Assembly: GCA_010093605.1 (NCBI GenBank)
Contig: MU004193.1
Coordinates: 1,247,520-1,311,519 of the forward strand
Reading direction: 5' to 3'
DNA: 64,000 nucleotides
DNA from: Lophium mytilinum
Taxonomy: Eukaryota > Ascomycota > Dothideomycetes > Mytilinidiales > Mytilinidiaceae
The notes below the pieces were generated by a model that was not told the DNA's origin, did no database searches, and saw only the letters and a program-made list of their open reading frames with translations. The translations under genes and the position numbers were made by a program. Positions 48,518-58,898 of this stretch are shown here, piece after piece. Numbering within the stretch: position 1 is the first letter of the stretch; each line of letters opens with the position of its first letter.

Positions 48518-49497
48518 ATGCCCGCTAAACGCATCCAAGTCCCCCTCGACGACGGCTGGAGCGTCATAACGCACTCCAACCCCTCCAAATCCTCCAAATC
48601 CTCCAAATCCAAACCGCACCGAAAAACCCCCTCGATCCCTCACCCCAAAACCGCTCCAACCCACCAGAAACCCACAGACACATCCACCTTATTCGCCGCC
48701 CTCCGCGCCGGCACACTCACGCCGCGCGAATACAACGATGCTGTGATGGCGCGGACGATGGGGGGTGGGGTGGTGGGCGCGGTGATTGAGGACTTGACGG
48801 TCGAGAAGCTGGGGGCGGAGTTTGAGAGGTTGGGGCGTGTGTGGAGGAGTTCTGCGTGCCGGGCGGCGGTGGTGGGGATGCTGGAAGCCGCACGCGGGAA
48901 TGGTTGGAGTATCACAGAGGCAGTGGCGTTTGGCACGGGGAGTTTCAGTCTCGACTGGGCGATGCGGGGGAGGGCGTTGTGGCAGCTGGTTGTGTTTGTG
49001 GATGTAGTTACATCAGGTATCTATCCCCCTTCATTCAAGAAAAAAGAGAGGCATCCCGAAGCTAAGTAGCCATGCTAACACCCCCGCGCCCAGTCAAGAA
49101 AACAGTCGCGATCAGGATGTTTGCCCAAGACCCCCTCTACACCCCCCTCGATAGCGCTTTCCTCGCATCCCTGGGAATTGCGGTTGAGACGGAGGCGGCG
49201 AAGTCCCACCTTACCCCCTCCTCCTTCCTCTATGTCCCGTTCGTCGATTGGCGGATTCTGAATCTCGTGATTCTACCTGGCACGGATCCGGCGTTGTATA
49301 TTGGGAATCTTATTCAGGGGGAGATGACGGCGTTGACGCATGGGGGACCCGCCCCATTGCTGGAGGAGGCGAATGAGGTTGCGAGCGGGTGGTTGAGGGG
49401 CAGGGAGGGGAGGAGGGTGCCGGAGTTTGAGGGAGAGGGGTTGGAGGGGTTGTGGTGCTGTTGGAGGAGGGAGAAAGGGGAGGGAGGGGAGGGGTGA
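48518..49497 (+). CDS. SRR1-like domain protein
   Basis: Two exons, 48518-49016 and 49094-49497, encode about 300 aa. The intron has a GTATCT donor and a GCTAAC branch. The N-terminus (DDGWSVITHS, then a Lys/Ser stretch) is followed by the SRR1-like core: AVAFGTGSFSLDWAMRGRAL, WQLVVFVDVV, then YTPLDSAFLASLGIAVETE and FLYVPFVDWRILNLVILPG. SRR1 was first described in plants as a circadian and light-signalling regulator; fungal members have no settled function. The C-terminus is Gly/Glu/Arg-rich and low in complexity. Confidence 0.85.
48582..48608 (+). repeat. (CCTCCAAAT)3 coding microsatellite
   Basis: Three perfect 9-base units inside the SRR1-like gene encode Ser/Lys repeats in the N-terminal low-complexity stretch. 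Copy number is likely variable between strains, by inference. Confidence 0.75.
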
Positions 49498-50265
49498 TGA
49501 GGGGGTTGAGTATATTGGTATTGACTTGTGGTAAGGGAAGGTAGAATACGGGCGTTTGGCTAACACCACCAGAAGGCTTCGAGGGGTGGTAATGTGGGTT
49601 ATGAGGGGCTCGAACGCTTGAATGCTCGAGAACTCGAGCAGTCGAGCAGTCGAACATTCAGACGCGTAAACACAGGACCACACCGATACCGCCGTCTGGA
49701 GCCTCGTGGAACTGGCGAGCCGACGCTGGGCCACGATTCTCAAGAATTCATTGGGGTATCTCGGGGAGTGTTTAGCAAGTCTACACGGAGTTCTAAAGAC
49801 GAAGCCCTGTTGTAGCTTCTCTTACAAGTAAGACGTTTCTTGTTTTCTTTAAGTCTCGAAGATGCTTAGCCGAGTCTTGCTAATATAGTGACTAGTTTGA
49901 GACGCAGTTTCGCATATCTGGATGTAGAATAGAGCTTGTTTTGTCACTGCCTATACATAAAGACAGTAAGCAAGTGTAGGACCCAGAGGTTCAGAGCACT
50001 CTACAGCTTTCCTTCATAAGTCAAAATTTTCTAAGGAGGGCGTATCCCTAAATGTCTAATATAACTTCCCCTCTACTCTAGCGTCTTGCAAACTCGCGCG
50101 ACCGGGACTATACACATTCCAAAAATTCCGGATCTAAGTCGAACATCCTCTATACCTCAAGGCAACCACCCCACGCCCCCCATACGCCGCCACTCCCCCT
50201 CTCCACCCATCAGCACCCGCTCATTCAACCCCTCCCTTTCCCCTTACTTTCCTGCCGCCCCTTTC
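49498..50265. other. tail-to-tail intergenic region
   Basis: About 770 bases between the 3' ends of the SRR1-like gene and the actin-fold gene. It contains an imperfect hairpin at 49620-49659. No gene is supported. Confidence 0.45.
49620..49659. repeat. imperfect inverted repeat (hairpin)
   Basis: GAATGCTCGA at 49620-49629 pairs with TCGAACATTC at 49650-49659 (9 of 10). The 20-base loop itself holds CTCGAG and repeated GTCGAGCA units. It lies 120 bases past the SRR1-like stop and could be a transcript-end structure. Confidence 0.4.
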
Positions 50266-51697
50266 TTACCACCCCTGCGGCGCCGGCCTCAGATCTGGGA
50301 AACAGCTTCCCCACGGCGGCAGCCCTGAACACAATTTCGCAAACATCGCCGCCCCCCTCGCGCCCGCGTAGACCGCCTCACTGCTCACAAACACCGGCCG
50401 CTCCCCCTCTTCATCACTCTCCTGCGCCGCCAGCACCTCCTCCCGCAAGATCTTGTTAAAATCCTCATCGTCCGCCGCGTCCCCATACACCACCACCCGC
50501 CCGAGCCGCGCGCCGATATAATACGACCCCAGCGCCTCGCGCAGCGCAGCACGAACAGCGCGCCAGTAGACATCAATAGGCAGGGCCGGCCGATTCGGAG
50601 CATTGCGCTTGGCCCCAGACCCGAGCGTGAAATCCACCACGCCCTTCGCGGCGTAGAAATGTGGCGCTGAGGCCAGCGGGGTGAGGTGAGCCGCCAGCGC
50701 GTGTTTGGTGAAAAGCACAGAGAAGATAGCGTCGGACGCTGATTCTGAGTCCTCGTTACAGGGGGTGGTGATGTTCAGGCCCTTGAGGCCTAGACACATC
50801 CCCGCGAAAGCGGCGTTAATAGTTGTCACGGGGTACTGTGCGGAGTCGCCGGAGCGGTGGATGTACCAGGGGAGTGTGAGCATTTGGATCCCCGCGGCGT
50901 CGGCGGCGTCGAGGAGGGGTTCGTTATAGAGGCCGGGGAGCGGGGGCGTGGTGAGGAAGACTTGTTCTAGGGGGCCACGGGGGCCGAGATAGGTGTTTGT
51001 GGCGGCTTTGAGTTGAGTGAGTAGGCTAGCGAGAACGGCTGCGTCGGGGGAAGCGGGCTGGTGGGTGAGTTCGCGAAGGTAGCGGAGCCATTGGCGGGGG
51101 AGGTCGGAGAGTTGGGCGGTACAGTTGTAGTAGGGGGGGCTAGCACGGGGGGGAGAGGTTAGGATACTGGAGGAGTTGAGGAGGGAGGGGGAGCGTACGT
51201 TGGTGTTTGAGCTGAGGATTCGAGGGATAGGCGGGTTAGAGCGGCGTTGTATTCGGGAGTGCCTTCGATGCGGGCTACGTTCACGATTGTGCCGTTGTCG
51301 AATAGAACGGCGGCGGTGCTGTGACACTTTTAGTATATCAAGCACTTCGCTAACGTGGTCGCACTTGAGGATGGACGTACGCATAACCAGCAGTCAAGTC
51401 GAACCCAACAGAAAAGGTTTGGTTCTTGAAGTTGCTACGGGCTGGTGGGAGTGGGAAAGGAGGGCTGAGGAAATTCGTATAGCAGATAATCTCTCCTGCA
51501 AACGCAGCGAAATGCCACAATAAAGTGCTTATCACAGCGAGAACGATAAGGACTTTGAAGAAAAGCGAACGGAGAATCTTTTTGCAGCATCTTCTTCGTC
51601 GACGACGCGTTTTCTCGATGACTAGAATTCTATCTGGCGCGCCTGGTGGTGGTCTAGTTCTGGGTGACAACGTTCCGTACGAGGTGTCCCAAGGCAT
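50266..51697 (-). CDS. membrane-anchored protein with actin/Hsp70-like fold, unknown function
   Basis: Three exons (51697-51381, 51318-51199, 51139-50266) in phase 2 give about 436 aa. A basic segment (KTRRRRRRCCKK) precedes one transmembrane helix (FFKVLIVLAVISTLLWHFAAF). The next part, FSVGFDLTAGYATAAVLFDNGTIVNVARIEG, is read only after splicing and resembles the phosphate-1 loop of actin-like ATPases. The rest (PPLPGLYNEPLLDAADAAGI, GRVVVYGDAADDEDF) fits a conserved filamentous-fungal family with no assigned function. N-x-S/T sequons suggest the large part is in the secretory lumen or outside the cell. Confidence 0.75.
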
Positions 51698-52698
51698 ACT
51701 GTATGTTTTTAGGAAGGGAGTTGACTTAGCTTGAATGGACGTGGAGACAGTGGGGAGGTCTGCAATTTAATGTGTCCCCCACGGGTTGGGGGCGGACATG
51801 CAGGCAGCATTCTGGGGTCACGTGAAGAGGCGCAGATGCTGGCGATGAAACAGGCTGAGTATTTACGCAGCTGTGGAGGATCATCCCTGGAATTACAAGA
51901 TACCGCTGGTCAAAGCGGAAAGCACGCAGGGAACGTTTATATAAAAAGGCCTTGAATATGATGCGGAGCAATTGCATGGCCCTTGATAAGTTACCCTTAG
52001 ATGGTAAATAAATTGGTAGCCCGTTAAACCGCAGCACCGCTGTTCGATGTAGGCTCCAAGACTCAAACATTCCAGACGTGAATGTGAAGACTTGAAGCGT
52101 GGGAATCAGAGATGTTACGAAGGTGACATCTTATGCTTATGTCTGGAATGCGCTGTTAGAAACAGCGAAGTGTTCTCATTTCTCTTTCCAGCTAGTGTCA
52201 CCGAACCAGCGTGACGCTGTCATAAACAGCTCTGTTAAGTGCCGGTCCTTGGTCCCAATATAAAGATTCGAAGCTTAGAGATGAGATGATCCATAGGGGT
52301 GTAGCGACCGAGCTGCGTCAGGAAGCCTTTGACATACGAAATATCTCATTGTCGGTAAGCAGATTTCCAGGGTAGGAGTTGATAGTTATGCGGCTGCTGT
52401 AGTGCGGCAATGACGGAGCAGGTAATACGGTGATGACGGCAATGTATAATGGCTTTGTCGCTTTGCGAAGTTAAGAGATTGAGATGTAAAGATGAAGTGT
52501 GAATGAGGGGCGCCATTGACGTTCCAGGGATAGTCTATGCGAGGAGTAGCTCGCCTCTCGCTAAGCACACCACACACAATCAACGATCAACGTTCACTCG
52601 AAAAGTGTGGAGCTTGAAAGGTTCTTTCATAGGTAGTAGAGCATTGTGTGAGAGATCATATTGCGTAGTATTTCTGCAGTTTCCAAAATAATCAATCC
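51698..52698. other. 1-kb intergenic region
   Basis: Upstream of the actin-fold gene (minus) and the tRNA (plus). No recognisable gene; short frames on both strands are unsupported. Confidence 0.45.
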
Positions 52699-52823
52699 GC
52701 ACTGTTGGTCCAGCGGTAGGATTCTTGCCGTAAGAATTCCCCTACAGCAGCGTAATTTGTTCCCTCTTACTAATATACATTAGTTCCAAGCAAGAGGCTC
52801 GGGTTCGACTCCCGGACAGTGCA
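52699..52823 (+). tRNA. tRNA-Gly(UCC) with a non-canonical 54-nt intron
   Basis: Exon parts 52699-52729 and 52784-52823 give a 71-nt cloverleaf ending with the discriminator A. Acceptor strands GCACTGT and ACAGTGC pair perfectly. The D arm (GTCC/GGAT with AGCGGTA loop), the anticodon stem CTTGC/GCAAG, and the T arm with loop TTCGACT all form. Once the intron is removed the anticodon loop is CTTCCAA, with U33 and anticodon UCC, reading the glycine codon GGA. The A box (TGGTCCAGCGG) and B box (GGTTCGACTCC) are intact, and a T-run follows at 52858. The interruption lies between positions 32 and 33, not 37/38, and its ends are GTAAG and TTAG. Confidence 0.9.
52730..52783 (+). other. intron-like insert in the tRNA-Gly anticodon loop
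   Basis: 54 nt with the donor GTAAGA, a TACTAAT branch-like site at 52768-52774 and a TTAG end 10 nt after the branch A. Length and signals match the protein-gene introns of this window. GTAAGA (52730-52735) could also pair with TCTTAC (52765-52770) as a hairpin. The junctions are unambiguous: no shared bases allow sliding. Confidence 0.8.
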
Positions 52824-52857
52824 ATGTCCGTCAGCTTATAGCTGATCTAGAACTTTA

Positions 52858-52871
52858 TTTTTTACATTTTT
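52858..52871 (+). terminator. RNA polymerase III T-run terminator
   Basis: Six T residues (52858-52863), followed by five more (52867-52871), lie 35 bases after the tRNA end. This is suitable as a Pol III terminator and backup. Confidence 0.65.
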
Positions 52872-53471
52872 CTGTGTCCAGCCTGTCAGGTGGTTGCGTA
52901 GTGAGAAGCCACCCTTTTTTTGCTCTTTGGGGGGGGTTTTCTTCCAATACGAGATGCTGAAAGCAAGGCACGCATCGTGGCGCTCACACGTCCACCCTCC
53001 TCCACCACCTCCATTCCCCGCACAAGGCAACGACCCTCATCAGCTGCCTCTTCCGCCATGAAGAGGCAGAAAGGTTGTGTGTTCCAGAGCTCATCACTCT
53101 AGGGTCTAGTCATCCAATGAGCGGACGTTGCCAACATTTACAGCTCGCTGACATAGCTGTGAAGGGAAAGCCGGGGCGAGAAATAGGCCCCTGTTATCAT
53201 GTGGCTTCGAGATGGCTTTCTCACAGAACCTTCGCGCCCTCCTGTGGTGTGACACGGAGGCTGAAAGGCTGAGAGCCATCTCTCCAATTGTTTCATTGCG
53301 TGTCACTTACTTGATTCTTATTCGCGTTGTCCGCTCTTCACTTCATTTCCTGGATAGTTTTCCAATATAAGTCTTCATCCTTCACATTCTTACAGTTCTT
53401 TCGTACCTAAGTCAGTTTCTTGAATCTTTCGCTCTAGGGGTTGCTTGAAGCCACAGCTCCGTTAAGACACC
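52872..53471. other. intergenic region
   Basis: 600 bases between the tRNA and the DUF2235 gene. A G-run occurs near 52929. No gene is supported; the final 150 bases, CT-rich, are the probable leader. Confidence 0.45.
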
Positions 53472-54906
53472 ATGACCTCCCCTCCCCCCTCCCCACCAAA
53501 AGACCGCCTCAAAAGACGTCTCATAGTCCTCTGCGACGGTACGCTCATCCTTCCGCCTTCCCAAATCCCAACACCACCTCCTCCCCCTCAACGCCCCTAA
53601 GCCACCCGCAGACACATGGCAAGACTCCACCTCCGACTCCTCCACCGCCGCGCCCACCAACGTCACCCGCTTCGCGCGCGCCCTCAGCCAATGGGCCCCC
53701 GCCGCCTTCGGGGACATCCAGCAAATCGTCTACTACCAAAAAGGCGTCGGCTCCTCACCTCTCGACCGCCTCCTCGGCGGCGCCGCCGGCATCGGCATCT
53801 CCGCCAACGTGCGCGCTGCCTACGGCTTCCTCGCCAATAACTACGCCCCGGGTGACTCGATCCACTTCGTCGGCTTTTCGCGTGGGGCATACACGGCACG
53901 AGCCGTCGCGGGACTAGTCGCGGCGTGTGGGTTGCTTACGAAGAAGGGGATGGATAGTTTTCCCGAGCTGTATAATCTGTACTACAAGGAGCATGGGACG
54001 GATGCGCAGATGACGGGGGAGCAGAAGAGGGTGTATGGGGAGAAAGAAACGCGGTTTTTGAAGACGCTTACAGAAAACGGGTTGCTGGAACCTAAAGCCG
54101 CGCTGGCCATCGAGGTCGTCGCGGTCTGGGATACCGTCGCGTTCGACCTAACGTGGTTCTCGACGAGCTGGATCGCACGGCTGCTGGGGCTCGCGCCGGA
54201 GCGGTTGGAGTTTCGTAATGCGGAATTGAGTGCGAAGATAAGGTATGGGTTTCACGCGTTGGCGTTGGATGAAACGCGGAATGCGTTTCGGCCGACGTTG
54301 TGGCAGATGCCGAAGGCGGATGGCGGCGCGGGAGATGGGGAGTGGAGATTGAGGGAGATGAAGCAGTGCTGGTTCTCTGGGAGGCATTCAGATGTCGGGG
54401 GCGGGTATTCGCAGCGGTGGTTGTCGGATATCACGCTCGCGTGGATGGTGGCGCAGTGTGAGAGGCGGGGGTTGCTGGCGTTTGATCAGGGGTATTTGCT
54501 GGATCTCGGGTTGCCGCCTGCTGAGGGGTTAGACGGGCAGTGGGGGACGGCGAAGGGGGAGACGAGCAGTGACAAGAAGGGGATGACGTTGGTTGTGGAT
54601 AAAGCGTCGAGGACTTTACCGCTAGTAAGTGGGTATAGGAAGCCGATGAGTCTGAGAGGTACGAACGAGATGATTCATTGCTCTATCGAGGACCGCCACT
54701 TTGGGAATAATACTGGGAGTAAGGGGGCGGTGAGATGGCCGTGCGGTGCGTTGACTGGAGATCGAGATGGTGGAAAGTGGGAAGTGAAAGGGAATTCAAA
54801 GAAGTATCTGGCCGAGGATAAGGTGGACGAAATGGAGCAGACGTACAAGGGGAGAGTAAGAGCCCCAGAAAACTCGTGCGTCGGAAAGTTGCATCTCCGC
54901 AAGTAG
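53472..54906 (+). CDS. DUF2235 family alpha/beta-hydrolase
   Basis: Two exons, 53472-53538 and 53612-54906, encode about 453 aa. KRRLIVLCD is followed, across the 73-nt intron, by DTWQDSTSDSSTAAPTNVTR. The next motifs are YYQKGVGSSPLDRLLGGAAG, the nucleophile elbow FVGFSRGAYTARAVAGL (G-x-S-x-G), VWDTVAFD and WFSGRHSDVGGGY, which supplies the catalytic His/Asp. This is the DUF2235 (T6SS phospholipase effector Tle1-like) fold, widespread in ascomycetes as an intracellular putative lipase. The usual DGTW becomes DDTW by the phase-1 splice. No signal peptide is seen. Confidence 0.9.
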
Positions 54907-55232
54907 CTTGTCAAGAGGGTATGGGTACGTTTTGTTTTCGGTTCTTGAGGCTGCACACAGGATATTCTAGTTGGCGTATTGTAGGTACTCGCAAAGAAGG
55001 CTTCAACACATAGTCTGGTATGCGCTCTGGACCCTTTCAGGTCTTCAAGGAAATCACAACTATGTCCCAGAAATATCAAAATGCTGACGACTGAACCGAG
55101 AACGAAGAAGCAGAATTTCTAGAGTAACTGACACGGAGAGTAAAATGTCGCGTGAGGTATACAACAAAGATATCATGGAAACCAAATCTAAACACTCGCC
55201 GACTATGCCGAAGTTGTCTTAAACCCATCCTT
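54907..55232. other. tail-to-tail intergenic region
   Basis: 326 bases between the 3' ends of the DUF2235 gene and the FAD monooxygenase. Nothing is supported beyond the two 3' flanks. Confidence 0.5.
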
Positions 55233-56468
55233 TTATCGGATATCCACCCAGTCGTAACTCGGTAGCTCGAAGCCACTCTCGTCATCAGCCGGGAGAAGCT
55301 TGTATAGCTTAGTCTTGCTCACAAACCACAAGAGCGAGTCTCTCAACCACAACGCCCAACTCGTCTGCGGAAATGCCCCTTGCGGGAAGAAGGGCGGGCC
55401 ATCCTCACTCTTCGTATACAACGGGCGGTAGACCTCCTCAAACCTCTCTAGAGCCCGCGGAACGTCCTCGCTGCTCTGTATCTTCGAGAGCTCTCCGGCC
55501 AGGATGTACGCACTCTCGATAGCTAAAGTCGTTCCCACTCCGAAAGTGGCATGGGCTGCGTCTCCCAGCACGAGCGCGCGTCCGTTCGTCCATTTCGGAA
55601 GCTTCACCTGCGCAGCCCTGCTCATGTAGAAGTCTTCAGCGGCGTCCATCCCTTCCAGCACCCGCTTTGCTTCCCATCCTAGGTTTCCGAGGTACTCGTG
55701 GCAGATGCGTTTTTGGGCTTCGACTCCTTTGTCTAGCGCAGCTTCGACGGCCGGATCCTGCTGCCCGTGTGCTGGCGTTGTAATACACAGATACGCCCCC
55801 ACAGTAGCAGGGTTTCGATGTGGACGCAGCATGATACAGAGCCCTTTGGGGCGGTTGTACCACTGCCACATCTTCGGATCAGTCGGCCGGCTCGGTATGC
55901 TGAAGAAAGCGATATACTGGCCAAGAAAGTCGTAGCTGTTCTTGGTGATGTGCTCGTCCAGGATCATGTCCCGAGTCCTCGACGTGCCCCCGTCTGCAGC
56001 GACAACCAGATCGAACGTGGCGCTTGATCCCCCATCAAAGGTCACGTTCACGTTCTTCTCTCTCTGGTCGAGCGATTTGATCGAATCGCCGTACACGTAC
56101 TTTACATTGCTCAAGCTCTCAGTAGTCTCCATGAATAGGCCCGCCAGGTCTGCCCGTAGGATTTCGTACTCGGCAGTGAAGGTGTCGCCGCCTTTGAAGA
56201 GAGCGAATGGCTTTCCTGAGGAATCCAGAATCACTGTGGCTTCTTCTGTCGTATTCCGGGCGCGGACAGCCTCTTCCAAGTTCATTCTCTTCACGATTTC
56301 GATTCCTGGACCACGGATGTCGATCGACTGGCCGGTGACCCTAGGGACGGATGATCGCTCGATGATTGTGATGGCTGCATTGAGACGTGTTCTAGAAAGC
56401 CAATATGCGAGACAAGGTCCGGCGATACCTGCCCCGGATATGAGAAATTTCAATTTCGTTGCGGACAT
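55233..56468 (-). CDS. FAD-dependent monooxygenase (aromatic-ring hydroxylase type)
   Basis: A single exon gives about 411 aa from the ATG at 56468. An upstream in-frame extension to 56549 is Tyr/Ile-rich and unlikely. The three FAD signatures are present: LISGAGIAGPCLAYWLSR (GxGxxG) at the N-terminus, LVVAADGGTSRTR (DG motif) in the middle, and GRALVLGDAAHATFGVGTTL (GD motif) late. SIDIRGPGIEIVKRM and YEILRADLAGLF are typical of the class A flavoprotein monooxygenases of fungi and actinobacteria that hydroxylate or cleave aromatic and polyketide-like substrates. Substrate unknown; neighbours do not form a biosynthetic cluster. Confidence 0.93.
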   Translation of the reverse strand: MSATKLKFLISGAGIAGPCLAYWLSRTRLNAAITIIERSSVPRVTGQSIDIRGPGIEIVKRMNLEEAVRARNTTEEATVILDSSGKPFALFKGGDTFTAEYEILRADLAGLFMETTESLSNVKYVYGDSIKSLDQREKNVNVTFDGGSSATFDLVVAADGGTSRTRDMILDEHITKNSYDFLGQYIAFFSIPSRPTDPKMWQWYNRPKGLCIMLRPHRNPATVGAYLCITTPAHGQQDPAVEAALDKGVEAQKRICHEYLGNLGWEAKRVLEGMDAAEDFYMSRAAQVKLPKWTNGRALVLGDAAHATFGVGTTLAIESAYILAGELSKIQSSEDVPRALERFEEVYRPLYTKSEDGPPFFPQGAFPQTSWALWLRDSLLWFVSKTKLYKLLPADDESGFELPSYDWVDIR

Positions 56469-57418
56469 TTTCTTTGTCGTCGAATGGACGTTTTTGTTGG
56501 ATGTTTTTCTCTCATATATGGGTAAGGAATATATATAATATATTAGCATTGAGGTCGATGCTTAGAAGCTTGTATCGTTCAAGCATCAATAGATTACCAG
56601 AAGTGGTTTGTATATCGTCATAGATTTCCGTTGGCTCGTAGAGTATTTCCTAATGCAGACAAGCGGCCTCTCTTTCTTAGCGACACGAACGCGACGCGAA
56701 AACGCAAGGCAGTGACTTGTAGAATTGCGCAGGTACATTTAATGAGCAGAATGCTTTTACCGCCTGTCGCTTGTAGCAATACTCTGCGAGACCACTTTCG
56801 GGACCGAATTATGCACTATTGGGACCGAACTATGCACTACCGGGGTCGAACCATGCACTATCGGGGCCGAATTATGTACTATCGTTCTCTCCAATTGATT
56901 CACGGGCAGTCGGACCATATTCACGGCGAACTGGAATATATCTACGGGGACTCGGGATGCTTTAAGAATCGATAGAAGGTTGGCCTGACGGATAGTTTGT
57001 GTTGAAAGAGTCCCGTTATTCACTTTCGCTCCCTCCGAGACGAGTTTGGTAGAATAGAATAGGGGTAACCGCGGTGATATTTAGTCATTAAGGGATGAGT
57101 CTCCAGGCTGTCACGGCTGTTCTGACTGGGCATGAGTGCTATAAGAACACCTGGAGATTGCAAGTTACTAATGAGGAATCCTTGTCTAGATATCTGCGTA
57201 CGACCTTTCAGCCATTGGCTTGACGAAGAAACCTTTGTAACAATACGATACGTCTGAAGTCGAACGGGGTAAGAAGACTTTCATAACAGCACTATAACTT
57301 TCTCAGCGTGGAGTTTGTTGTGTGGGCGGTATGAATTGCTGTCGAGATGTGCTTACATGGCCCGAGAGAAATGACCTCAAGGGCTTCCTGAATGAATGAC
57401 CGAATCTAATGGTCGCGC
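56469..57418. other. intergenic region with minisatellite
   Basis: About 950 bases between two minus-strand genes. A plus-strand frame at 56631-56975 is partly the translation of the 21-bp tandem repeat and is not taken as a gene. Confidence 0.4.
56800..56883. repeat. 21-bp tandem repeat, four copies
   Basis: Units start at 56800, 56821, 56842 and 56863, each of the form GGGRYCGAAYTATGCACTAYY. Differences between copies are almost all transitions. The unit is a multiple of three and has no stop in the frame encoding MHY motifs. Confidence 0.85.
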
Positions 57419-58898
57419 TCATGGCGGTACCGAGTCGATGTCTTCAAAGCTTCTCTCAAAGTCTTGCTTCTGCCGCTCCATTCCCCCATTCCCATGTGCG
57501 ACCCCACGCTCTTCATAATCGATAGCAACGGTTGTCTTCGCAGATATTCCTTCCCCGGTGTACTCCCCCTCGTCCTCCTTCCCTTTGTTTGTTGAAGTCG
57601 CCGAAAACACCGAGTCGCACGTACCCACGGAGTCCCTTGCCTTTTGTGCTCCGCCAATAATGGTGGTCTTAGTCTTAGCCCGGAGGGGTTTGAGTGCCGT
57701 GCCAACCCGTGAGCGATCGGAGAACTCCAAAGGTAGAGGGGCAGAGGCAGACTGTCTGCGCTCTCTCGCCGATGGACTGTAGTGACGATATACAGTACGG
57801 ATTGCTGGAACGCATACGGATATGATGCTGAGGGTCAGCTCGGTGGTGTTCCATAGCTCAAGGTCGGTGGATTCATCTGTTGGTAGGTGGTGAGATAGGC
57901 AGGCACATTCATGGTGTGGATGCGAGAATTGAGCTGGGATGGGATCAACTTACAGGTATAGTCGGCTAGCGCAGATAAAGTATTGCCTTTCATGGTGCGG
58001 AAGATACCGGCGACTCCGGCGCTGGAGGGTATTTAGCAAAACCGGAACGTTTGGCCCCAGAGTCTTATAGGGGTTTTAGCTACTAACAATGCGCAGGCGC
58101 TGAGTGAGAGGTTGATGAGGAGTTTCTCTCGGCGTGGTATCTTCAATTTTCGAAGAATGACCCAGGGCAATGCAGCGAGGAAGAAATCTGCGATGCATGT
58201 CCAGGCTTCGAATGGTGTTAGCGGCAACTACCAGAAGAACAGTTTCGTTGGAAAAATGAGGGAAGTAACTCACCGCTGGTAATTTCACCAAAAAGCCCCA
58301 TGTTCAGGTAGCATTTGCCTTCAACATTCGCATCCCATGTGTAGTCCACGGGCTGGCAGTGTGTGATGAGAGAAATGCCAAGTGTTATACATGGGATAGC
58401 AACTGTGATGATGCAAACCCAGAGGATCGTTTTGTGGCTGCCTCCGATTGTCTCAGCAGCATCGTGGAAACAGAGTAGGAGTAATCACCTACACCTTGTG
58501 GTTGACAATATAAAGAAGGAAGCCAGCCACGCATGCTTTCGAGCTTGCGAGACTGAAGCAGTTGACCACTTGCGCTATGATAATGTATCTTGTTGCAGAT
58601 ACAAGATTTTTGTGGGGAATATCGCGGGCATGTGTACCCATACCCTGGAAGGACGCCAGGCTACAAAGAATCGTGATCACGACAAGGGACATCTAAACAC
58701 ATCAGTCGCTTTGGGCAAATGAGTACTCGTGTTTGACATGGAACGAACATAGCAGTACGCCAGAAGGGCGTCATCGGCTTTGAAACCACCAAGAATCACT
58801 TTCCTGGCCCATATTCTGATGAAGACAAAACAGAAGGTCATAACGCTTTGAAAGACCATCACACCGATGACCACGTACCCCATGCGTGCGGGTTGCAT
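57419..58898 (-). CDS. rhodopsin-domain (Pth11-like) integral membrane protein
   Basis: Six exons (58898-58749, 58692-58493, 58437-58274, 58205-58088, 58021-57954, 57876-57419) join in frame to about 385 aa. Introns are 55-77 nt. Seven hydrophobic segments are interspersed with the fungal rhodopsin-domain markers: FIRIWARKVILGGFKADDAL, FGEITSAWTCIADFFLAALP and WVILRKLKIPRREKLL. The span SLSACAFAGVAGIFRT joins exons 4 and 5; LELWNTTELTLSIISVCVPA is the last helix. The hydrophilic C-terminal tail of about 120 residues is Ser/Arg/Thr-rich. Relatives of Pth11 are plasma-membrane receptors or sensors, but many have no known ligand. There is no CFEM domain. Confidence 0.85.

Noticed and set aside
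52699-52823. tRNA with a canonical intron at 37/38 and anticodon UAA (Leu)
   Set aside because: It would put G at position 33 instead of U, and the short variable loop does not fit tRNA-Leu. The 32/33 reading gives a perfect tRNA-Gly.
56631-56975. Plus-strand frame of 114 codons
   Set aside because: A large part is the translated 21-bp tandem repeat, and the rest has no family features.
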